Below, in pieces: positions 5,200-10,000 of a stretch of 10,000 bases of DNA. Every line of letters starts with the position of its first letter. The stretch's first letter is position 1. A model generated the notes under the pieces. It was given only the letters and a program-made list of their open reading frames with translations, had not been told where the DNA came from and made no database searches. The translations under genes were made by a program, and so were the position numbers. Source of the DNA: Candidatus Hydrogenedens sp. (GTDB lineage: Bacteria; Hydrogenedentota; Hydrogenedentia; Hydrogenedentales; Hydrogenedentaceae); contig JAIWNQ010000270.1 in the NCBI GenBank assembly GCA_020216745.1, positions 1-10,000 on the forward strand. Direction: 5' to 3'.

Positions 5200-8004
5200 A
5201 TGAATCAAGAGAAGAAAATCATCCATGTCGTTGTTAATACCCATTGGGATAGAGAATGGGTATATCCATTTGAGGAAACGCGACTTTTATTAGTCGAATT
5301 TATGGACCAATTGATAGAGATTTTAAAGAAAGACCCTGATTTTCATTCCTTTACATTAGACTCCCAGACTGTTTGCCTTGAAGATTATCTTGAATTAAGA
5401 CCTGAAAAACGAGAAGACATTGTTAACCTCGTTCAGTCTGGAAAACTTATTATCGGTCCCTGGTACTCATTACCAGAAGAATTCATTGTTAACGGCGAGT
5501 CGTTAGTTCGCAATTTATTAATAGGACATCGAGTTGCCCAATCTTTCGGGAAAGTATCAAAAATTGGTTATACCCCTTTTAGTTATGGACAAACATCACA
5601 GATGCCTCAAATATACAATGGTTTTGGAATCGATACAATTATTTTCTATCGAGGAATAAATACACCTAAAAGCGAATTTATTTTTGAAGGACCTGACGGG
5701 TCTCGATTATTAGGAATGCGTTTTGGATGTTTGAGTCGTTTCAGTTATTACATTTACGTCTATCGCGTGTTACGTTATGGCTCCGATGATGTCTATGCAT
5801 TTTATAACTGGGATAGAGGAGCAGGTCCTTTACGTCTTGCTTCTACAAGTAGACCCCGAGCTCATTATTACATTACAGACCCTTCGAACAAGATGTGGAA
5901 TGTAGAACCCATTCAAGAACAACTTCAAAAATTAGTCAACGACGAATCACAACATTTTACTACACCTCATATATGTTGTATGGAAGGGTTTGACAGTTCT
6001 TCTCCTGATGAAAAGGAATCCGAGATTATTAAACTTTGCCAAAAACTTTTGCCTGAACATGAGATTCGTCTATCAAATTTAGAAGAATTTATGCAGGCAA
6101 TGCGAGAATGTGTTAAGAATCCAACCGTAATTTATGGAGAAAGTAGAGACCCTGGAGCAACAGGAAAATGGACCCACCTTATGGGAGATGTTATTAGTGC
6201 GCGATTCCGAGTAAAAAAGGCAAATCATCAATCCGAAATGATGTTACAACGAGGTGCAGAACCATGGTGTGCTATATCGAATGTGTTAGGTAAAGAATAT
6301 TTTAGAAATGCATTGACACGTGCATGGAAACTCCTATTACAAAATCATCCTCATGACACAATTACGGGTGGTGGAATAGACCAAATGGAGAAGGATGCTC
6401 TTTCACGAGCAGAACAAATCTCTATTATTAGTGAAGGATTAATGCGTCGTGCACTACAACATATCTACTCTAAAATCAATCTATCGAATGTCCCAGTAAA
6501 AGAGAGTGTGTTTGTAGTGTTTAATCCAAGCCCATTTGAACGCAACCACGTTTTATCTGTGTATATTGATGTCCCTGAAAATATGGGTTATGAATCTTTC
6601 GAAATTATAGACCCAGAAACGAATACCGTATGTAGCATGCAAGTACAAGAGCAATTCGAGACTGGAACCCTCGTTAGAAATCTTCAAGACATATCTATTG
6701 AATTAAGGTCAAAACGATTTCTTACCCATGTTGATGTTAATAATATACCAGCATTAGGGTATAAGACATATTATCTTAAACCAGCTGAGAACAATCCGCC
6801 TGTAGAAGTCAACAATATTTTTAAGACCCCATTTATTTTAGAAAATGAGTATCTGTACATAACGTTTAATAATGACGGAACATTTAATCTGACGGATAAG
6901 GAAACGGGTAGTAAATTTACAAATCTGCATTACTTTGAAGATACAGGTGAAACTGGGCATTCATGGATACACATGGAACCAGACGAGAACGAGACGATAT
7001 ATTCCTACGCTTCCCCTGCTAAATTTGTAGTTGAAGTTAATGGGCATTTATTAGCTCGAATACGTATTGACTATGTGATGAACATACCATCTGGTCTCGA
7101 AAGAAATATAACTGAATTAGATAGAGAAGCAGAGAAGAATCATACAAAACGTAAAGAAGAAAAAGTCCCCTTAGACATAACAAGTTATTTTACGTTAAGG
7201 AAGGGAAGTCGTCAGTTAGAAATAACTACAAAGGTGAAAAATAATGCCAGAAATCACCGTTTAAGGGTTATATTCCCGACAGGACTTGAAAAAGCAACAC
7301 ATAGTTTTGCAGAAATGGCTTTTGATGTTGTCCGTAGACCTATCCATGTTTCACCCGATAATCCATATTATGGAAGGCCAAATCCACAATATCCGATGCA
7401 TCGTTTTGTCGATATCTCTGATGGAGAAATAGGTTTTGCAGTGATAAATAATTGTGGTTTGCGAGAGTATGAGGTTATGGATGAACCTATTCGGCCAGTA
7501 GCAATAACTTTATTCCGTGCCTTTACGTTTCGTAATGCACCTATTTTTGGTAGATGGGATGTTTACCCAGAAATGGAACTATCACAGTGTCTTGGCGAAC
7601 TTGAATTTTCCTATTCTATATATCCCCATAAAGGCACATGGGAAAATGGCGTTATTAAGGAAGCCGAGAAATTAAATGCAAATTTAGAACCTGTTCAAGC
7701 AGGACCAATAAAGGGGGGACATTTACCTTTATCCCAGAGTTTTTTAGAGATAGAAGGTGAACCACTCCAGATAACTGCATTAAAATTAGCAGAAGATAGG
7801 AATAATAGGCTTATTGTTCGCTTTTATAACCCATCAGAGAGGCAGGTATTAAGTACAATAAAGTTTAACCTACCTATTACGGATGTGTGGTGTACAAATC
7901 TAAATGAAGAGGATGTTAATAAAGTATCTATTACTAACAATACAGTGCAGTTATCCGCAGAACCTAAAAAGATAATTACATTAGCATTGGATTTTAGTTC
8001 TTAA
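5200..8004 (+). CDS. GH38 alpha-mannosidase-like protein with substituted nucleophile
   Basis: A 934-residue protein with no signal peptide, so cytosolic. It shows the glycoside hydrolase family 38 layout: a catalytic barrel-like domain (about 7-290) opening with NTHWDREW, a helical middle domain (about 295-410) and a large beta-sandwich C-terminal part with the conserved NHRLR (685-689). The metal ligands H15 and D17, a likely acid/base D265 (in MEGFD) and the NHPHD block with H385 and D386 are present. The expected nucleophile, which is also a metal ligand, in the G-x-x-P-D-x-F-G motif is replaced: the sequence reads GYTPFSYGQTSQMPQI with Phe127 (codon TTT) at the Asp position. Alignment around it is gapless against E. 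coli MngB as I remember it. Ordinary alpha-mannosidase chemistry is therefore doubtful; it may be a pseudoenzyme or use another residue. A GAGGGG at 5183-5188 precedes the ATG by 11 bases. Substrate unknown. Confidence 0.88.
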   Translation: MNQEKKIIHVVVNTHWDREWVYPFEETRLLLVEFMDQLIEILKKDPDFHSFTLDSQTVCLEDYLELRPEKREDIVNLVQSGKLIIGPWYSLPEEFIVNGESLVRNLLIGHRVAQSFGKVSKIGYTPFSYGQTSQMPQIYNGFGIDTIIFYRGINTPKSEFIFEGPDGSRLLGMRFGCLSRFSYYIYVYRVLRYGSDDVYAFYNWDRGAGPLRLASTSRPRAHYYITDPSNKMWNVEPIQEQLQKLVNDESQHFTTPHICCMEGFDSSSPDEKESEIIKLCQKLLPEHEIRLSNLEEFMQAMRECVKNPTVIYGESRDPGATGKWTHLMGDVISARFRVKKANHQSEMMLQRGAEPWCAISNVLGKEYFRNALTRAWKLLLQNHPHDTITGGGIDQMEKDALSRAEQISIISEGLMRRALQHIYSKINLSNVPVKESVFVVFNPSPFERNHVLSVYIDVPENMGYESFEIIDPETNTVCSMQVQEQFETGTLVRNLQDISIELRSKRFLTHVDVNNIPALGYKTYYLKPAENNPPVEVNNIFKTPFILENEYLYITFNNDGTFNLTDKETGSKFTNLHYFEDTGETGHSWIHMEPDENETIYSYASPAKFVVEVNGHLLARIRIDYVMNIPSGLERNITELDREAEKNHTKRKEEKVPLDITSYFTLRKGSRQLEITTKVKNNARNHRLRVIFPTGLEKATHSFAEMAFDVVRRPIHVSPDNPYYGRPNPQYPMHRFVDISDGEIGFAVINNCGLREYEVMDEPIRPVAITLFRAFTFRNAPIFGRWDVYPEMELSQCLGELEFSYSIYPHKGTWENGVIKEAEKLNANLEPVQAGPIKGGHLPLSQSFLEIEGEPLQITALKLAEDRNNRLIVRFYNPSERQVLSTIKFNLPITDVWCTNLNEEDVNKVSITNNTVQLSAEPKKIITLALDFSS

Positions 8005-8014
8005 TTGATAATGA

Positions 8015-9112
8015 CTAAATCTTCACTTCTTCCACAAGATTAAGCGTGTTTAGTATCTCTTCCTCTTTGGGTTCTACTGTTATTGGTTGCTCTGCCACAG
8101 CTATCGCATTATCTGGGTCTTTTAGCCCATGTCCCGTTAGAATACACACAATTTGTAATTTATCACCTACAAATGGTGTTTGATTATCAAAATAACCATT
8201 TTCGGAAAGTTTAATAACCCCTGCTATACTCGCAGCACTTGCTGGTTCTGCAAAAACACCTTCGGTTCGGGCTAACAACTTGTAGGCTTCTCTGATTTCA
8301 TGGTCAGTAACCATACCGATAACACCACCCGACTCATCCCTTGCATTTTCAGCACCCTTCCAACTTGCGGGATTGCCAATTCGGATTGCAGTTGCAAAGG
8401 TCTGCGGATTTTCAACAGGATGTCCCAAAACGATAGGTGCTGAACCTGCCGCCTGAAAACCTAACATTTTAGGCAAATTCTTTGCCTTACCTATCTGGTA
8501 ATATTCCTTATATCCTTTCCAATACGCTGTAATATTCCCAGCATTCCCAACGGGCATGGCTTGAAAATCTGGAGCAAATCCATTAAAAGAATCTACAATT
8601 TCAAATGCCCCTGTCTTCTGTCCTTCAATTCGGTAAGGGTTAACCGAATTTACAAGAGCGATAGGATATTCACTACAGATTTTTCGAACCAATCGGAGTG
8701 CATCATCAAAGTTTCCTTTTATCTGAATAACTTTTGCACCATGTATCATGGCTTGTGATAATTTTCCCAGAGCAATTTTACCCTCAGGAATAAGGACAGC
8801 ACATTGAATACCCGCTCGTGCCGCATAAGCAGCAGCTGATGCCGAAGTATTCCCTGTAGATGCACACATTATCACCTTAAAGCCTTCCTCTTTGGCTTTC
8901 GTAACTGCGACAGTCATTCCACGGTCCTTAAAAGAACCTGTTGGGTTCAATCCCTCGTATTTGAGCCATATATTAATCTTTGGATGTATTGCTGAACTTA
9001 GTGTCGGTGCTTTTACTAAAGGTGTTCCCCCTTCATTTAAAGTTACAATAGGGGTATTAATACTGATAGGTAAAAACTCCCGATATCGCTCAATAATACC
9101 TATATTTTGCAT
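8015..9112 (-). CDS. thrC: Threonine synthase
   Basis: A PLP-dependent enzyme that converts O-phosphohomoserine to threonine in the cytosol. The 365-residue protein is of the short bacterial type (about 350). Visible landmarks are the N-terminal [15 protein letters not shown] at 26-33, the PLP lysine K62 in [19 protein letters not shown] at 84-94, the glycine-rich phosphate loop PVGNAGN at 187-193, AEPASAAS at 288-295 and TGHGLKDPD at 326-334. The last 17 residues are acidic and look like a flexible tail. ATG 9112 is preceded by TGGAG (9120-9124) with a 7-base spacing. It follows hom by 25 bases, so the two are probably one operon supplying threonine; no homoserine kinase (thrB) is in view. 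Its stop lies 10 bases from the stop of the converging GH38 gene, without a visible terminator. Confidence 0.95.
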   Translation of the reverse strand: MQNIGIIERYREFLPISINTPIVTLNEGGTPLVKAPTLSSAIHPKINIWLKYEGLNPTGSFKDRGMTVAVTKAKEEGFKVIMCASTGNTSASAAAYAARAGIQCAVLIPEGKIALGKLSQAMIHGAKVIQIKGNFDDALRLVRKICSEYPIALVNSVNPYRIEGQKTGAFEIVDSFNGFAPDFQAMPVGNAGNITAYWKGYKEYYQIGKAKNLPKMLGFQAAGSAPIVLGHPVENPQTFATAIRIGNPASWKGAENARDESGGVIGMVTDHEIREAYKLLARTEGVFAEPASAASIAGVIKLSENGYFDNQTPFVGDKLQIVCILTGHGLKDPDNAIAVAEQPITVEPKEEEILNTLNLVEEVKI

Positions 9113-9137
9113 AAAAATACTCCATCAGTTTAGGTTT

Positions 9138-10000
9138 CTACAAAACTCGTATTAACTGTGTAGGTTCAACAATGCATTCTAACTTGTCTATTTCTAATAT
9201 TGCAGACTGCACACTGGATTCTAATGAATCATGGGTCATAATAACGACATGAACTGGAAGTGCTTCATGATACTGTAAGGTTTCTTTTTGATGACATGAG
9301 GAAATACTAACACGATGCTTTCCCAAAATAGTGCAGATTTGCCCTAACACTCCAGGATAATCTTTCGTAGTAAACCGCAAATAATAACGACTACGAAGTA
9401 GCCCCATATCCCGAATATTTAGATTATGGTAATAAATAAATGGTGGAGAAGTAGGAGAATTTTTTCTACGTGCAATATCTAACAAATCACTAATAACCGC
9501 AGTTGCGGTCGGAAATCTCCCAGCACCTTTCCCGTAATATAAAGTTGGTCCTGCAGAATCGCTTTCAACATATATCGCATTAAATTCATTACGAACAGAA
9601 GCAAGAAGGTGATTTTGGGGAACAAAAGTTGGATGTACACGTGTTTCTATCTCACCATTTATTTTACGAACAATGGCAAGAAGTTTAATCACATAGCCCA
9701 TCTCATTAGCGTACGAAACATCACTATATGTTATTTTGGTAATACCTTCAATATAAATTTCATCAAGATTAACAGGAGTGCCAAAACAGAGACTTGCTAA
9801 TATCTGGCATTTATGAGCCGTATCAAATCCTTCAATATCCAAATCAGGTGGAGTTTCCGCATAACCGTTCGCTTGTGCTTCTTTTAACACGGCTTGGAAA
9901 TCAAGTCCTTCATAGGTCATACGGCTTAAAATGTAATTACATGTTCCATTTACTATACCGTATACCACTTCGATATGTGTGGTAGATAGAACCTCTTTTA
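9138..10000 (-). CDS. hom: Homoserine dehydrogenase, C-terminal part (runs off the window)
   Basis: The reading frame stays open to the window edge, so 286 complete residues are visible and the N-terminal NAD(P)-binding domain lies beyond position 10000. The enzyme reduces aspartate semialdehyde to homoserine, the branch point to threonine and methionine. Visible are the catalytic-domain signature VYGIVNGTCNYILSRM, then GYAETPPDLDIEGFDTAHK with the conserved Asp and Lys of the D-x-A-H-K motif. The last 80 or so residues (from about YYLRFTTKDYPGVLG to the end) are an ACT domain, which in this family usually mediates threonine feedback inhibition. The internal GTG at 9968 is inside the conserved domain and is not the start. 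The stop TAG is 25 bases before thrC. A monofunctional enzyme seems likely, but fusion to an aspartokinase upstream cannot be excluded from this fragment. Confidence 0.93.
   Translation of the reverse strand, partial: KEVLSTTHIEVVYGIVNGTCNYILSRMTYEGLDFQAVLKEAQANGYAETPPDLDIEGFDTAHKCQILASLCFGTPVNLDEIYIEGITKITYSDVSYANEMGYVIKLLAIVRKINGEIETRVHPTFVPQNHLLASVRNEFNAIYVESDSAGPTLYYGKGAGRFPTATAVISDLLDIARRKNSPTSPPFIYYHNLNIRDMGLLRSRYYLRFTTKDYPGVLGQICTILGKHRVSISSCHQKETLQYHEALPVHVVIMTHDSLESSVQSAILEIDKLECIVEPTQLIRVL

Noticed and set aside
8561..9155. Plus-strand open frames inside thrC and the thrC-hom junction
   Set aside because: They lie antisense to well-conserved genes and their translations show no family features.

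Overview
The window is A+T-rich bacterial DNA with compact, mostly co-oriented housekeeping genes. Two lipoprotein signal peptides and an inner-membrane TPR protein with an exported domain point to a Gram-negative-type envelope. No gene fixes the taxon. A cysteine-free FmdB-like protein, small lipoproteins and a large GH38 protein together remind me of uncultured Planctomycetota/Hydrogenedentota-type lineages, but that is a low-confidence impression. TGA ends at least two convincing genes (leuD and the second lipoprotein), so the standard bacterial code applies.

Positions 1-782 are largely non-coding. After a very A+T-rich stretch (1-160) comes a cluster of extragenic repeats (about 164-470): an ACACAGAG-type interspersed repeat folding on itself, and several short GC-rich hairpins, three of which share an apex like CAGGARTG. 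A possible 51-codon gene (400-555, minus), with a good ribosome binding site and a promoter-like sequence, runs through two of these hairpins. Two plus-strand promoter candidates precede leuC.

Positions 783-4227 hold a plus-strand run: leuC and leuD (the two subunits of isopropylmalate isomerase, leucine biosynthesis), a small FmdB-like protein without zinc-binding cysteines, and two adjacent small lipoproteins. A promoter-like sequence at 4230-4259 then leads into a membrane-anchored TPR protein (4308-5129) and a 934-residue GH38 alpha-mannosidase-like protein (5200-8004). The GH38 protein keeps most family landmarks but has Phe where the catalytic, metal-binding Asp is expected; this is the most notable point in the window.

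Positions 8015-10000 are on the minus strand: homoserine dehydrogenase (hom, N-terminal part beyond the window) followed after 25 bases by threonine synthase (thrC), a threonine biosynthesis pair. thrC converges on the GH38 gene with only 10 bases between the stop codons and no visible terminator. I saw no tRNA, rRNA, CRISPR array, transposase, phage gene or recognisable riboswitch.
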